Shown here in pieces: positions 1 to 7,424 of a stretch of DNA of 62,647 nucleotides. Under the pieces are notes generated by a model. It did not search any database and was not told the origin of the DNA. It worked only from the letters and a program-made list of their open reading frames with translations. Each line of letters begins with the position of its first letter. Within the stretch, counting starts at the first letter, position 1. This DNA comes from a virus. The translations under genes were made by a program, and so were the position numbers. The stretch covers positions 1 to 62,647 of the IMG/VR virus record IMGVR_UViG_3300010885_033467; one strand, written 5' to 3'.

Positions 1-7
1 GACGCTC
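1..7. repeat. 7-bp terminal direct repeat
   Basis: The first seven bases, GACGCTC, are also the last seven bases of the window. This could be a short cohesive end read from both sides, a residual overlap of a circular contig, or chance. No longer terminal repeat is visible. Confidence 0.5.
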
Positions 8-153
8 CTGAATTGCGTAGTTCATTTATCCTCGACATGTTATGTCAAAGTATAACGCGCTACGCAGGTATAACTATCCATACGGAATTAGCCCCCTCTT
101 TGCGTCCCGTATCAAGGCGTGTGATACAGGCTTAGAATCCACATGTAAGGCTT
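8..153. other. noncoding region with small hairpins
   Basis: No convincing gene is seen on either strand. There is a GACAT-gtt-ATGTC hairpin at 34-46 and a GTATCA/TGATAC hairpin with a 7-nt loop at 109-127. GTATAAC occurs twice, about 20 bp apart, near 50-75. A structured leader, a small RNA or a packaging site are all possible; none can be demonstrated. Confidence 0.3.
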
Positions 154-267
154 TCACGCCGCCTCTCGCGTCTTACGGCTCATTCTGTTGTCCCACCGTT
201 GCACTTCGCGCAAATCCCGTTGTAGTGCTTTAAGATTGACTGCAACTAGCTTATTATCCCGTCCCAT
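154..267 (-). CDS. small basic protein, unknown function
   Basis: This 37-codon frame begins MGRDNKLVAVNLKAL and is rich in Lys and Arg with a plausible amphipathic helix. It lies in the same direction as the repressor and tRNA-Met, just past the terminator that ends the tRNA unit. No promoter matching the Bacteroidota consensus was found in front of it. The function is not recognised and the frame may be fortuitous. Confidence 0.35.
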   Translation of the reverse strand: MGRDNKLVAVNLKALQRDLREVQRWDNRMSRKTREAA

Positions 268-300
268 CAATCCGAGCCCGAAAGTTTAGGGAAATAAAAA

Positions 301-324
301 ACCCGTATGGGGAAGCATACGGGT
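301..324 (-). terminator. intrinsic terminator behind tRNA-Met
   Basis: A perfect 9-bp stem, ACCCGTATG/CATACGGGT, has a 6-nt loop. Read on the minus strand it is followed by a T-rich tract (TTTTTTATTT). It would end the transcript running leftwards from the repressor and tRNA-Met. Confidence 0.75.
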
Positions 325-433
325 CGGTGTAGAGCAGGCGTCTTAAACTCACTCTGAACAAACCCGAAACCTAATTCTTCCCAATTAACTTTCGGACCAA
401 TAAATAAAATGTGATTGCTTTCGCTATCCTTGT

Positions 434-506
434 TGCGTGGGTGGGATTTGAACCCACGATTTTCAGGTTATGAGCCTGACAAGGACGGCCTCTCCTTTAC
501 CCCGCA
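434..506 (-). tRNA. tRNA-Met (CAT)
   Basis: This is a 73-nt cloverleaf. The acceptor stem is 7 bp with one G-A mismatch. The D stem is AAGGA/TCCTT with a short loop. The anticodon arm TCAGG-CTCATAA-CCTGA carries anticodon CAT, and the T arm GTGGG-TTCAAAT-CCCAC is intact. CCA is not encoded. It lies downstream of the repressor gene on the same strand, with its own -7 element a few bases upstream. Whether it is elongator Met or a lysidine-modified Ile tRNA cannot be decided from the sequence. Confidence 0.9.
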
Positions 507-511
507 GGGCA

Positions 512-519
512 CAAAGATA
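512..519 (-). promoter_or_regulatory. -7 element of the tRNA-Met promoter
   Basis: On the minus strand this reads TATCTTTG, an exact TAnnTTTG match. It would place the transcription start almost at the first tRNA base. The best -33 candidate is about 23 bp away, so the promoter is weaker than consensus or needs help. A dyad overlaps the expected -33 zone. Confidence 0.5.
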
Positions 520-524
520 CAACT

Positions 525-543
525 GTTTCGCAAAAAACGAAAC
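525..543. promoter_or_regulatory. operator-like dyad upstream of tRNA-Met
   Basis: GTTTCG and CGAAAC are separated by 7 bp and lie between the repressor stop codon and the tRNA-Met -7 element. The same CGAAAC half-site recurs in the repressor-Cro intergenic region, so this may be a distal operator of the phage repressor. It could instead be a hairpin in the repressor mRNA tail. Confidence 0.45.
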
Positions 544-572
544 AAATCGGGTAAAATTTGAAAATTGTAATG

Positions 573-1346
573 TTAGACCTCTCTGTTTATCCTGACGACA
601 TTATAGAGTTTCGCAACGTCCGATAGATTTACCTCTATATCGGCATACTCAGGATTAAGGCTATGGAGCGTTATTACGCCTGTTTCTATGTTGTGGTTAG
701 TTATCTTCTTAATCAGAATGCCATCAGTCCTAGATACGACTATAAACAGGTATTTGTCATGGTGTAGCTTGTACTTCCAATAGTCGGGCGCAAGGTCGCG
801 TCCAAGTAGCACATCGCCATCGCAGATGCTATTGACAGTGCCGTCCTGCATAGAATCGCCCTTAACGGTAAATGCAACATAAGTTCCGCGTGTTTCGCGG
901 TCAACAAAGAATGGGATTTGAGGTAAGGTATTCATATATGTTGGATTTTCGTAGCCAGTAAGGTAGCCCGCTCGCGCGTATTCATTCACGAGCGGTACAA
1001 GAATAACATTTTGAGCATAGTTACTCATTATCTCAGCCTGATTATTATACAAGTTGTTTGTTGTTTTTGACACCTTTAATGCGTTGTTCGTTGAAGCATC
1101 TAAATTTTTTTCTATTACTATTCCCATTTCATCCAAGCCGTCAATAAGCCGTTTCACAAAGTCATTTCCCACGTTGACTTTTTCATTAATAATCTGACTT
1201 ACATAAGACCTCGTAGACCCTGTAATATCAGCTATTTCCTGCTGATTTCTGATAGTCTTGCTAGCTATCAAGCCGCGCATAATTTTCACGGCATTTTCTT
1301 TATTAATCATGGTAGTGATTTTAGTATTTAGGACATACATATCCAC
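573..1346 (-). CDS. CI/LexA-like phage repressor, S24 family
   Basis: Maintains lysogeny by repressing early transcription and would self-cleave when host RecA is activated. Residues about 35-53 form a helix-turn-helix. The C-terminal half is an S24/LexA peptidase fold: the nucleophile is Ser165 in GDSMQDG, the likely general-base lysine is at 213-214, and an Ala-Gly pair at 126-127 in ARAGY is the probable cleavage site. The gene diverges from a Cro-like gene across an operator-rich gap. Met13 is a plausible alternative start and would leave a dyad in the leader. The family assignment is firm; autocleavage is inferred from the motifs. Confidence 0.9.
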   Translation of the reverse strand: MDMYVLNTKITTMINKENAVKIMRGLIASKTIRNQQEIADITGSTRSYVSQIINEKVNVGNDFVKRLIDGLDEMGIVIEKNLDASTNNALKVSKTTNNLYNNQAEIMSNYAQNVILVPLVNEYARAGYLTGYENPTYMNTLPQIPFFVDRETRGTYVAFTVKGDSMQDGTVNSICDGDVLLGRDLAPDYWKYKLHHDKYLFIVVSRTDGILIKKITNHNIETGVITLHSLNPEYADIEVNLSDVAKLYNVVRINREV

Positions 1347-1369
1347 ACTATCAGGTCATTATGTGGATA
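1340..1369. promoter_or_regulatory. inverted repeat of DnaA-box-like sequences
   Basis: TATCCACA and TGTGGATA are separated by 14 bp at the 5' end of the repressor gene. The right arm extends to TGTGGATAA, a perfect DnaA-box consensus, and the left arm has one mismatch. It could be a repressor operator, a pair of DnaA boxes, or a target of the phage's own DnaA domain-IV protein. Confidence 0.5.
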
Positions 1370-1374
1370 AATGA

Positions 1375-1411
1375 TTTCGCACGAAACTTGTTTCAATCAA
1401 CGAAACTTGTT
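1375..1411. promoter_or_regulatory. early operator cluster
   Basis: TTTCG-CA-CGAAA is followed by two direct copies of CGAAACTTGTT spaced 19 bp apart; the first of these also forms GAAAC-tt-GTTTC. The repeats overlap the -33 box and reach the first base of the -7 box of the rightward early promoter, as expected for repressor/Cro operators. Confidence 0.65.
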
Positions 1412-1418
1412 ACGTTTG
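1388..1418 (+). promoter_or_regulatory. rightward early promoter (PR-like)
   Basis: TTG, a 20-bp spacer and TACGTTTG fit the Bacteroidota sigma-factor consensus closely. It reads into the Cro-like gene about 60 bp downstream and probably drives the early operon. The operator repeats overlap it, so repressor binding would block it. Confidence 0.7.
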
Positions 1419-1458
1419 CAATGTCGTTTAGATAATAGTTCAAACATCTAACCGACAT

Positions 1459-1489
1459 CAAATATACTCATAAAACAATCCAATGGCAA
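1459..1489 (-). promoter_or_regulatory. candidate repressor promoter (PRM-like)
   Basis: On the minus strand TTG, a 20-bp spacer and TATATTTG match the Bacteroidota consensus. It would start near 1452 and cross the operators before reaching the repressor gene. Its -33 box lies inside the first codons of the Cro-like gene, so activity from PR and from this promoter would interfere. Confidence 0.45.
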
Positions 1490-1737
1490 CTAAAGTTTCG
1501 GTCAATAATGCTAATAACGGGGTCTATACTATCGAAATACCTAGAAAGGTGTATGATAAATGGCAGCTTTTATGGCGCAATGGACACAACAAGGAAATCA
1601 AAAGAACAACTGGCTTGTCCCTTGGCACTATAATAACAGCAGTTAGGCATGGTCGCGCATCAGACGACACCATCAATAAGATAGATGCCTGTTACAAAGA
1701 CTACGTAAAGAACGGCAATAAATTTTCTAAAGCATGA
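1483..1737 (+). CDS. Cro-like helix-turn-helix protein
   Basis: First gene rightward of the lysogeny switch and divergent from the repressor. The 84-aa product is basic and its centre (about residues 38-60, around TTGLSLGTIITAV) looks like a short helix-turn-helix. Position, size and orientation all fit a Cro-type antagonist of the repressor. No effector domain is present. The role is inferred from position more than from sequence identity. Confidence 0.65.
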   Translation: MATKVSVNNANNGVYTIEIPRKVYDKWQLLWRNGHNKEIKRTTGLSLGTIITAVRHGRASDDTINKIDACYKDYVKNGNKFSKA

Positions 1738-1756
1738 ACACAGGAACCGTATATGG

Positions 1757-1779
1757 GATAGTTTGCCCAATAAACTATC
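1757..1779 (+). terminator. hairpin between cro-like gene and early operon
   Basis: GATAGTTT and AAACTATC form a perfect 8-bp stem with a 7-nt loop, in the 98-bp gap after the Cro-like gene. There is no clear T-tract, so it is more likely an attenuator, an mRNA-processing site or an operator than a strong terminator. Confidence 0.4.
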
Positions 1780-1835
1780 AATGAATTTTACGGCATAGAT
1801 ACCAATGTGCAAACCAAAGAAACTAGCCCGAAACA

Positions 1836-2111
1836 ATGAACAAACTCGACCAACTCCTAACCGATGTCGCCACTATCAAAGCTGAGGTGGCAGATATAAA
1901 GGTCAATTCGGTGCAGACCGAGTTCAAGATAGCGGAGTTCTGTCGGATAGTTGGGTACAATGCTAAGACAGTTCGGGCTATATGGAAAGCGGGGTATCTG
2001 ACGAATTGGAGCTTGGACGGTCACGCGCGGTTCAGCATAGTCCAGTGGCGCAAGCTGATAGCAGACCCGAATAAAAGGCAGGTTGTAGCGGATTTATTAA
2101 AGACTAAATAA
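1836..2111 (+). CDS. small putative DNA-binding protein
   Basis: A 91-aa protein with a heptad-like N-terminus (residues 1-25), followed by a segment (about 30-75) with the spacing of a MerR/excisionase-like winged helix: FCRIVGYNAKTVRAIWKAG, then a hydrophobic WSLDGHARFSI wing. In an early operon this could be an excisionase or a regulator. No family was recognised with certainty. Confidence 0.5.
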   Translation: MNKLDQLLTDVATIKAEVADIKVNSVQTEFKIAEFCRIVGYNAKTVRAIWKAGYLTNWSLDGHARFSIVQWRKLIADPNKRQVVADLLKTK

Positions 2112-2117
2112 AACAGC

Positions 2118-2345
2118 ATGGCAGCGAAAACGATTAGGCAGTGGTTCGACGAATGTCAGGACGAGGAGTTAAAGGCAGAATTGCTTGACAACCTTGATTC
2201 ATTCGAGGCAGACACACGGGCACGGAGCTTTTCAGAAGCAATAGACCTAGCGTTCGTCAAGGCTGATACTGAGCAGGGTTCGACCTACTGGCACGGGATA
2301 GTATCGTTGGAGCAGTTAAAAGAGGAACAACGTGTGCAGGGCTGA
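2118..2345 (+). CDS. hypothetical early protein, acidic
   Basis: An acidic 75-aa protein beginning MAAKTIRQWFDEC, with predicted helices and a STYWHGIVS segment. It is 6 bp behind the preceding gene and overlaps the next by 14 bp, so it is clearly part of the early operon. The function is not recognised. Confidence 0.6.
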   Translation: MAAKTIRQWFDECQDEELKAELLDNLDSFEADTRARSFSEAIDLAFVKADTEQGSTYWHGIVSLEQLKEEQRVQG

Positions 2346-2532
2346 TTACACCATAGGCTACTCAGACGGGCTAACGCGCACAGAGGCGACCACAGAAGCT
2401 CTGATTAAGCCCGAAACGGCTCAATGTAGCACCTGCGGGATAGAAGCCCTTAAAACCGACCTAATGCGCTTAGATAAGAAACTGTACTGCCCTGATTGCT
2501 TCGACCAAATTTTAGAACAACGTAAACCATAA
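2332..2532 (+). CDS. small zinc-ribbon protein
   Basis: The 66-aa frame has a GTG start overlapping the previous gene. A CSTCG pair and a CPDCF pair about 20 residues apart form a likely zinc ribbon. The only in-frame ATG falls inside the ribbon, so the GTG or another non-ATG start is needed. The partner or role is unknown. Confidence 0.55.
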   Translation: MCRADYTIGYSDGLTRTEATTEALIKPETAQCSTCGIEALKTDLMRLDKKLYCPDCFDQILEQRKP

Positions 2533-2535
2533 AAC

Positions 2536-2670
2536 ATGACACCAATAGAATCCCGCCTATGGGCACACAAGACAGCCTATGTCGCACATCAACTCGGATT
2601 GAATAAGTGCAATTGGCAACAATTCAAACTGTGCCTCACATTGGCAACCCTAATAGAGACTACCGTATGA
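2536..2670 (+). CDS. 44-aa hypothetical protein
   Basis: Begins MTPIESRLWAHKTAY and ends in an ATGA overlap with the start of the next membrane protein, the usual signature of translational coupling in this genome. That coupling is the main reason to call it. No motif is recognised. Confidence 0.5.
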   Translation: MTPIESRLWAHKTAYVAHQLGLNKCNWQQFKLCLTLATLIETTV

Positions 2671-2876
2671 GCAACCGCAAACTATGGAACAGAATCGCTC
2701 TAGTCACGCTCATATCCTGCGTATTTTTTTGGTGGATATTCATGCAATACGCCACGGACTACAACAACGCTAACCGACCCGTACCGATTCAACCCAAGAT
2801 GGACAGCGTAACCCACGGTTGGTTCGTATTCAACCCGCGCGGGGGCAGTAAGATTTTAGACAGTTTAACCAAATAA
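2667..2876 (+). CDS. single-pass membrane protein
   Basis: A 69-aa protein with one strongly hydrophobic segment (about residues 9-28) after a basic N-terminus, followed by a hydrophilic tail, presumably outside the cytoplasm. The ATG is chosen because it overlaps the upstream stop as ATGA; an upstream GTG would add 20 residues. A role such as superinfection exclusion is possible, but nothing in the sequence proves it. Confidence 0.55.
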   Translation: MSNRKLWNRIALVTLISCVFFWWIFMQYATDYNNANRPVPIQPKMDSVTHGWFVFNPRGGSKILDSLTK

Positions 2877-2885
2877 AACAGACAC

Positions 2886-3146
2886 ATGAAACCGATTCAA
2901 CCGCAAAAGCCCCTAGAGCTAAGACATCTCGAACACGCATTAGCCGACTCGGCACTACTACTGCAACAGCAGTTTGGCGCACAAATAAAAGTATCGCTCA
3001 TAGTTGAGGGATTAAAAGAGTCAACTATGCTGACAATATCTGAACACACCGATGAGCCCGTGTTTATAGCGGGCGAATCTTGGACACTGTGTGTCCCTGT
3101 TGGCAAGGATGAGCTTATTCTTCACAACGGCGGATTACCCTTTTGA
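2886..3146 (+). CDS. hypothetical early protein
   Basis: An 86-aa protein starting MKPIQPQKPLELRHLEHAL, with a helical N-terminal half and a predicted beta-rich C-terminal half ending LHNGGLPF. It has a typical A-rich leader and precedes the recombination genes. No family was recognised. The LPF end is loosely like an SSB tail but lacks acidic residues. Confidence 0.55.
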   Translation: MKPIQPQKPLELRHLEHALADSALLLQQQFGAQIKVSLIVEGLKESTMLTISEHTDEPVFIAGESWTLCVPVGKDELILHNGGLPF

Positions 3147-3147
3147 T

Positions 3148-3243
3148 ATGATTGCCTACATCAAATCGCTCCTGAGCAGAGACAGGCAAATAAACTCGCC
3201 CGCTACAATGCGGAGGTATAGAAAGTATTTCGGAATAAAATAA
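3148..3243 (+). CDS. 31-aa basic peptide
   Basis: A short frame (starts MIAYIKSLLSRDRQ) filling the gap between the preceding gene, 1 bp away, and the annealing-protein gene. It is rich in Arg, Lys and Tyr. The placement fits a real tiny gene, but it is short enough to be chance. Confidence 0.35.
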   Translation: MIAYIKSLLSRDRQINSPATMRRYRKYFGIK

Positions 3244-3252
3244 AATAAAACA

Positions 3253-3987
3253 ATGTCAAATATTGCAGTAAAAATCCCATCACTCACAGAGCTTGTCGCA
3301 GAGTCGGATGATGCCATAAAGGAAAACGCGCTTATGGTTATCCTAAACCAAGACCCGCCAAAGCAGTGGCTAGAGACACACCCTACCGTAAAGGTCAAGA
3401 ACAAAAAAGGGGAATCAGTGCCTTTGGAGTTCCTTCCGATTACCCGCGTGGAGTACCTTTTAAGCAGGATATTCACTAAGTGGTGGGTAGAGGTCAAGGA
3501 CATAAAGATAATAGCAAACAGCATAGTCGCTACCGTCCGAGTCTACGTCAAAAACCCAATCACAAACGAAATAGAGTGGAATGACGGCATAGGCGCATCG
3601 CCACTTCAAATAAAGAAGGACTCAGGCGGGGCTATTGACTTTCAAAACATGCAAACCGCAGCCGTACAGATGGCAGCACCAAGCGCGGAGTCGTACGCGA
3701 TAAAAGACGCAGCAGAGAAATGGGGCAAACTTTTCGGTAAAGACCTCGGCAGGAAAGATGTAATAGACTACTCTAACCTTCTGAAGCATCAGGACGAGCC
3801 CGCCACCAAAGAAGAACTCATAGAGCTAAGAAAGCAAATAGCTGACATAGAGGTAAACAACGGTTTGCAGATACTATCCGACCAAGACAACGCAGACTAT
3901 CAGCGCGTATTGCAAAACAACGAGACTAAGACCTACAACACTATCCGTAAAATGCTCACCAAAAAATTAGAGGAGGCTAAAAAATGA
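3253..3987 (+). CDS. single-strand annealing protein, Rad52/Sak-like
   Basis: Likely anneals complementary single strands during phage recombination, partnered with the exonuclease encoded immediately downstream. The 244-aa protein has a beta-rich core (about 60-120: RVEYLLSRIFTKWWVEVKDI, then DGIGASPLQ). A helix at about 149-169, AIKDAAEKWGKLFGKDLGRK, matches the Rad52/Sak pattern of an alanine-rich helix followed by a lysine-rich GKxFGxxLG stretch. The C-terminus is charged. Its stop overlaps the nuclease start as ATGA, typical of coupled annealing-protein/nuclease pairs. The exact SSAP family is uncertain. Confidence 0.65.
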   Translation: MSNIAVKIPSLTELVAESDDAIKENALMVILNQDPPKQWLETHPTVKVKNKKGESVPLEFLPITRVEYLLSRIFTKWWVEVKDIKIIANSIVATVRVYVKNPITNEIEWNDGIGASPLQIKKDSGGAIDFQNMQTAAVQMAAPSAESYAIKDAAEKWGKLFGKDLGRKDVIDYSNLLKHQDEPATKEELIELRKQIADIEVNNGLQILSDQDNADYQRVLQNNETKTYNTIRKMLTKKLEEAKK

Positions 3988-4829
3988 TAGCATCACCAAG
4001 CAACGGCAACTTTAATTCTTCGGAAATCTATAAGCTACTCTCTATGGGGAAAATAAAAATGACTTCTGAAGAACTGGCGCAAAGACCCAAATCGGGCGCA
4101 GGTAGTTCTACTACATTTAAAGACGGAGGATTTGGAGATGGGGCGCTCACTTTCATAAAAGAGTGCAATTGGGAGCGCAAGCTAGGCCGCAGTGTCAATC
4201 AGCAGACATGGGCTAAGGCAACCGCTTGGGGAAATCTGTGTGAACCACGCGCATTTGATCTGTTAGGAGCAAGCTACAAGCGCACAGGGCAAGAAACATC
4301 AATAGCACACCCGCTATATCCGTTTTGGCGTGGCACCCCTGACGGCATAGGCTATAAACTTACAGAGCCCTATGTAGTGCCTGATACCAAGTGCCCTTTT
4401 ACAATAAGTTCATACCTAACATTCGCAGACTGCAAGGATATTAAGGAGGTAGTAGAAAAGCACCCCGATGGCTACAAATACTTTTGGCAATTGGTAAGTA
4501 ATGCCTGTATACTCGGATTGGACTATGCAGAGCTTGTTATCTATTGCCCATACGAAAGCGAATTGTCAGAAATATACGACATGGCTCAGAACGGTAGCTT
4601 AGAATCTTACAACCCGCAAACCGAGAGGTGGATAAAGAATTGCAACCCCAACGAATTGCCCTACTTGAAAGATGGAGGCAAATACAAGAACCTCTACATC
4701 TTCCAGTGGAAGGTATCTCAGGAGGACAAGGACTTACTCACGGCGCGGGTGATAGAAGCGTCCAAGTTGCTACTCCCCGATCAGGGCGTACCGCACTCGG
4801 ACTATGGAGCAGGTAAACAAGCCGAATGA
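3984..4829 (+). CDS. YqaJ/lambda-exo-like recombination exonuclease
   Basis: Predicted to resect double-stranded ends for the upstream annealing protein. The 281-aa protein shows the PD-(D/E)xK order: Glu87 in AWGNLCEPRAF, Asp120 in RGTPDGIG, and Asp134/Lys136 in VPDTKCPF, where the usual ExK is DxK. The following helix, YFWQLVSNACILGLDYAEL, corresponds to the Q-containing motif of YqaJ and lambda-exo nucleases. It overlaps the annealing-protein gene by 4 bp. The fold is fairly certain; the polarity of digestion is inferred from the family. Confidence 0.8.
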   Translation: MIASPSNGNFNSSEIYKLLSMGKIKMTSEELAQRPKSGAGSSTTFKDGGFGDGALTFIKECNWERKLGRSVNQQTWAKATAWGNLCEPRAFDLLGASYKRTGQETSIAHPLYPFWRGTPDGIGYKLTEPYVVPDTKCPFTISSYLTFADCKDIKEVVEKHPDGYKYFWQLVSNACILGLDYAELVIYCPYESELSEIYDMAQNGSLESYNPQTERWIKNCNPNELPYLKDGGKYKNLYIFQWKVSQEDKDLLTARVIEASKLLLPDQGVPHSDYGAGKQAE

Positions 4830-4896
4830 GGCTGAAATATTCGCCCAAGGGAAGCGTACAGAAGATCAAAAAATTAATCGAACAAAATCAAACAAC

Positions 4897-5175
4897 ATGA
4901 CAAACGAACAAGTAAAGCTGAAGGTATTAGAGATATGCAGGGAGCTTAACATAACCGATACACGGGAGATTATGAACGCCCACATTCTATTCAACGAGGG
5001 TGTAATAGCTAAGATTGAAGAAAACATTGCCGAATTGACGGCAAATAATCCTAAAAAAGATACTGTCAAGGTTTCAGAATGCTGTGGAGCTATAATACCT
5101 ATCGATGGATTGGATTATGATATATGCCCGGAATGTAAAGAGCACTGTGAATTTGTAGATGAGGAAGATCAGTAA
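4897..5175 (+). CDS. zinc-binding hypothetical protein
   Basis: A 92-aa protein starting MTNEQVKLKVLEIC. A helical N-terminal half is followed by a C-terminal treble-clef-like cluster (ECCGAI, then CPECKEHC). The chosen ATG has the A-rich leader typical here; an in-frame ATG 31 codons upstream would overlap the exonuclease gene by 26 bp. Its place between recombination and replication genes suggests nucleic-acid binding, not otherwise demonstrated. Confidence 0.6.
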   Translation: MTNEQVKLKVLEICRELNITDTREIMNAHILFNEGVIAKIEENIAELTANNPKKDTVKVSECCGAIIPIDGLDYDICPECKEHCEFVDEEDQ

Positions 5176-5216
5176 GACCAGAAGCGACAATTGAAGTAAA
5201 AGACTAAAATATAAAA

Positions 5217-7424
5217 ATGGACTACAAAGAGTTTTTAAAATCGAAATTGAAAAGCCATCAGGCATCGGGATTTGATGTGATGGACGAACAGCTTAATCCG
5301 CAATTATTCCCCTTTCAGAAGTTCATCGTAAAGAGGGCTATCAAGGCGGGCAAGTATGCCATATTTGCTGACTGTGGACTAGGTAAAACCTTTATGCAAC
5401 TGGAATGGGCTAGGCTTGTCACTAAGCACACTCAAAGACCAGTATTGATACTTGCACCTCTCGCAGTAGTCGGACAGACCATACAGCAGGCAGATAAGTT
5501 TGATATAGTCGCTCAGAAGTATTCAGATGTTTTGCTGAATGGGGATTTGAACAAATATCCTACTGGCATATACGTATCTAACTACGATCAGCTTGATAAT
5601 ATTGATACTTCGATATTCGGCGGTATAGTACTGGATGAAAGCTCTATCCTCAAAAATTTTGAAGGCAAGACCAAGACGCAGATACTTGAATCATTCGCTA
5701 ATACGCCCTATAAGCTGGCATGTACAGCGACCCCATCACCTAACGACCCGATGGAGCTAGGCAATCACGCGGAGTTTTTAGACACCATGTCCCGCAATCA
5801 GATGCTTGCTATGTACTTCGTACACGATGGAGGCGAAACAGCTAAATGGAGAATCAAGGGGCACGCTATCAAGATGTTCTATCAGTTTGTCGGCACATGG
5901 GCTATCATGCTTAATAAGCCACAGGATATAGGATTTACAATGGATGGATATGACCTGCCATCACTTAATATCATAGAGAATCAGATCAAAACACCACAGC
6001 GTGATAATGGTCAGCTATTCAACGATGCAATCATTTCGGCTACCAACTTTAATCAGGAGCTAAGACTAACCAAAGACCTACGCATGGCAGAGGTCGTCAG
6101 AATAGTAAACAGTAGACCGCATGAGAACTTCATCATTTGGATAAAACATAATGAGGAAGGCGAAATACTCAAAAAGCTATTGCCTGAGGCGGTAGAAGTA
6201 AAAGGTGCAGACAGTGATGAATGGAAAGAATCAAAACTACTTGGATTTGCCAATAACGACTTTAGAATCCTAATCACAAAGACCAAGATAGCATCATTTG
6301 GTATGAACTATCAGAATTGTCGCAATCAGATATTTGCCTCGCTTGACTTCTCATTTGAGGGGCTGTATCAGGCCATACGCAGGTCGTACAGGTTCGGCCA
6401 AAAGAACGAGGTAAACATCTACCTGATAACTACCGATACTATGTCAAACGTACGCGAATCCATTAACCAAAAACAAAAACAATTTGAGATTATGCAAGAT
6501 GAAATGAGCCAATCTATCAATGAGAATCTAAACGGTTCTATCCTGACCACTATCCACGACACAGAATCAGAATCAAACGAGTGGTACAATATCAGACGCG
6601 GAGACTGCGTACAGCTGATCAAGGACATTCCTGATGAATCAGTAGGGCTGTCGGTATTCTCCCCACCATTCGCGGAGCTATACACCTATTCAGATCACAT
6701 CGAGGATATGGGTAATAGCAAAGACTACACTGAGTTTCTGACACAGTTCGGATTTATGATAAAGGAACTGTATAGAGTACTTCAGTCAGGTCGCAATGTA
6801 GCCGTTCACTGTATGGACCTACCTATCCAAAAGGGTAAAGAGGGTTTTATCGGGCTTAGAGATTTTAGCGGTATGATACTAAGGGCTTTTGAGGATGCAG
6901 GATTTGTCTATCACTCCCGCGTCACTATCTGGAAAGACCCCGTAGTAGAAATGCAAAGAACCAAAGCACTTGGACTGCTTCATAAGCAAATCAAGAAGGA
7001 TAGCACTATGTCCCGCGTAGGCATCCCTGACTATGTAATGATATTCAGAAAAGACGGCGAAAGGCTCAATCCGGTCACTAATACCGATTTGCCCGTTGAT
7101 TTGTGGCAGAAGTACGCATCACCAGTATGGATGGATATAGACTATGGTAACACCTTGCAAGGCATGAGAGATGCAAGAGGCGAAAAGGACGAGAAGCATA
7201 TCTGCCCGCTTCAGCTCGATACAATTGAGCGCATTATACACCTATACAGCAATAAAGGCGACACTATCTATACTCCATTCCTCGGAATAGGCTCAGAGGT
7301 CTATCAGGCGGTAAAAATGGGCAGAAAGGCAATAGGTCACGAACTAAAGGAATCCTATTTCGCAATAGCCAAATCAAACTGCGCTAAAGCTGTCATGGCA
7401 AAAGCACAACTGACCGCATTTTAA
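5217..7424 (+). CDS. SNF2-type helicase fused to DNA methyltransferase
   Basis: A 735-aa two-enzyme fusion. The N-terminal superfamily-2 ATPase has Walker A DCGLGKT (52-58), a DES motif II (140-142), TATP motif III (170-173) and an arginine-rich motif VI near 385-400 (AIRRSYRFGQKNE). The C-terminal part is a beta-class amino-methyltransferase: SPPF catalytic motif near residue 480, with the AdoMet motif FLGIGSE near 687, so motif IV precedes motif I. SPPF suggests N4-cytosine or N6-adenine methylation. Such fusions occur in phages and probably mark replicating DNA against host restriction. No nuclease domain is evident. Confidence 0.88.
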   Translation: MDYKEFLKSKLKSHQASGFDVMDEQLNPQLFPFQKFIVKRAIKAGKYAIFADCGLGKTFMQLEWARLVTKHTQRPVLILAPLAVVGQTIQQADKFDIVAQKYSDVLLNGDLNKYPTGIYVSNYDQLDNIDTSIFGGIVLDESSILKNFEGKTKTQILESFANTPYKLACTATPSPNDPMELGNHAEFLDTMSRNQMLAMYFVHDGGETAKWRIKGHAIKMFYQFVGTWAIMLNKPQDIGFTMDGYDLPSLNIIENQIKTPQRDNGQLFNDAIISATNFNQELRLTKDLRMAEVVRIVNSRPHENFIIWIKHNEEGEILKKLLPEAVEVKGADSDEWKESKLLGFANNDFRILITKTKIASFGMNYQNCRNQIFASLDFSFEGLYQAIRRSYRFGQKNEVNIYLITTDTMSNVRESINQKQKQFEIMQDEMSQSINENLNGSILTTIHDTESESNEWYNIRRGDCVQLIKDIPDESVGLSVFSPPFAELYTYSDHIEDMGNSKDYTEFLTQFGFMIKELYRVLQSGRNVAVHCMDLPIQKGKEGFIGLRDFSGMILRAFEDAGFVYHSRVTIWKDPVVEMQRTKALGLLHKQIKKDSTMSRVGIPDYVMIFRKDGERLNPVTNTDLPVDLWQKYASPVWMDIDYGNTLQGMRDARGEKDEKHICPLQLDTIERIIHLYSNKGDTIYTPFLGIGSEVYQAVKMGRKAIGHELKESYFAIAKSNCAKAVMAKAQLTAF

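Noticed and set aside
42-233. 63-codon plus-strand frame at the left end
   Set aside because: It overlaps the more plausible minus-strand 37-codon frame, has cysteine/proline-rich composition like an antisense frame, and has no promoter or leader of the local type.
309-382. Second tRNA-like sequence next to tRNA-Met
   Set aside because: The ends can pair (GGGAAG with CTTCCC) and there is a GTGTAGAGC stretch, but no T arm or anticodon stem forms. At most a decayed remnant.
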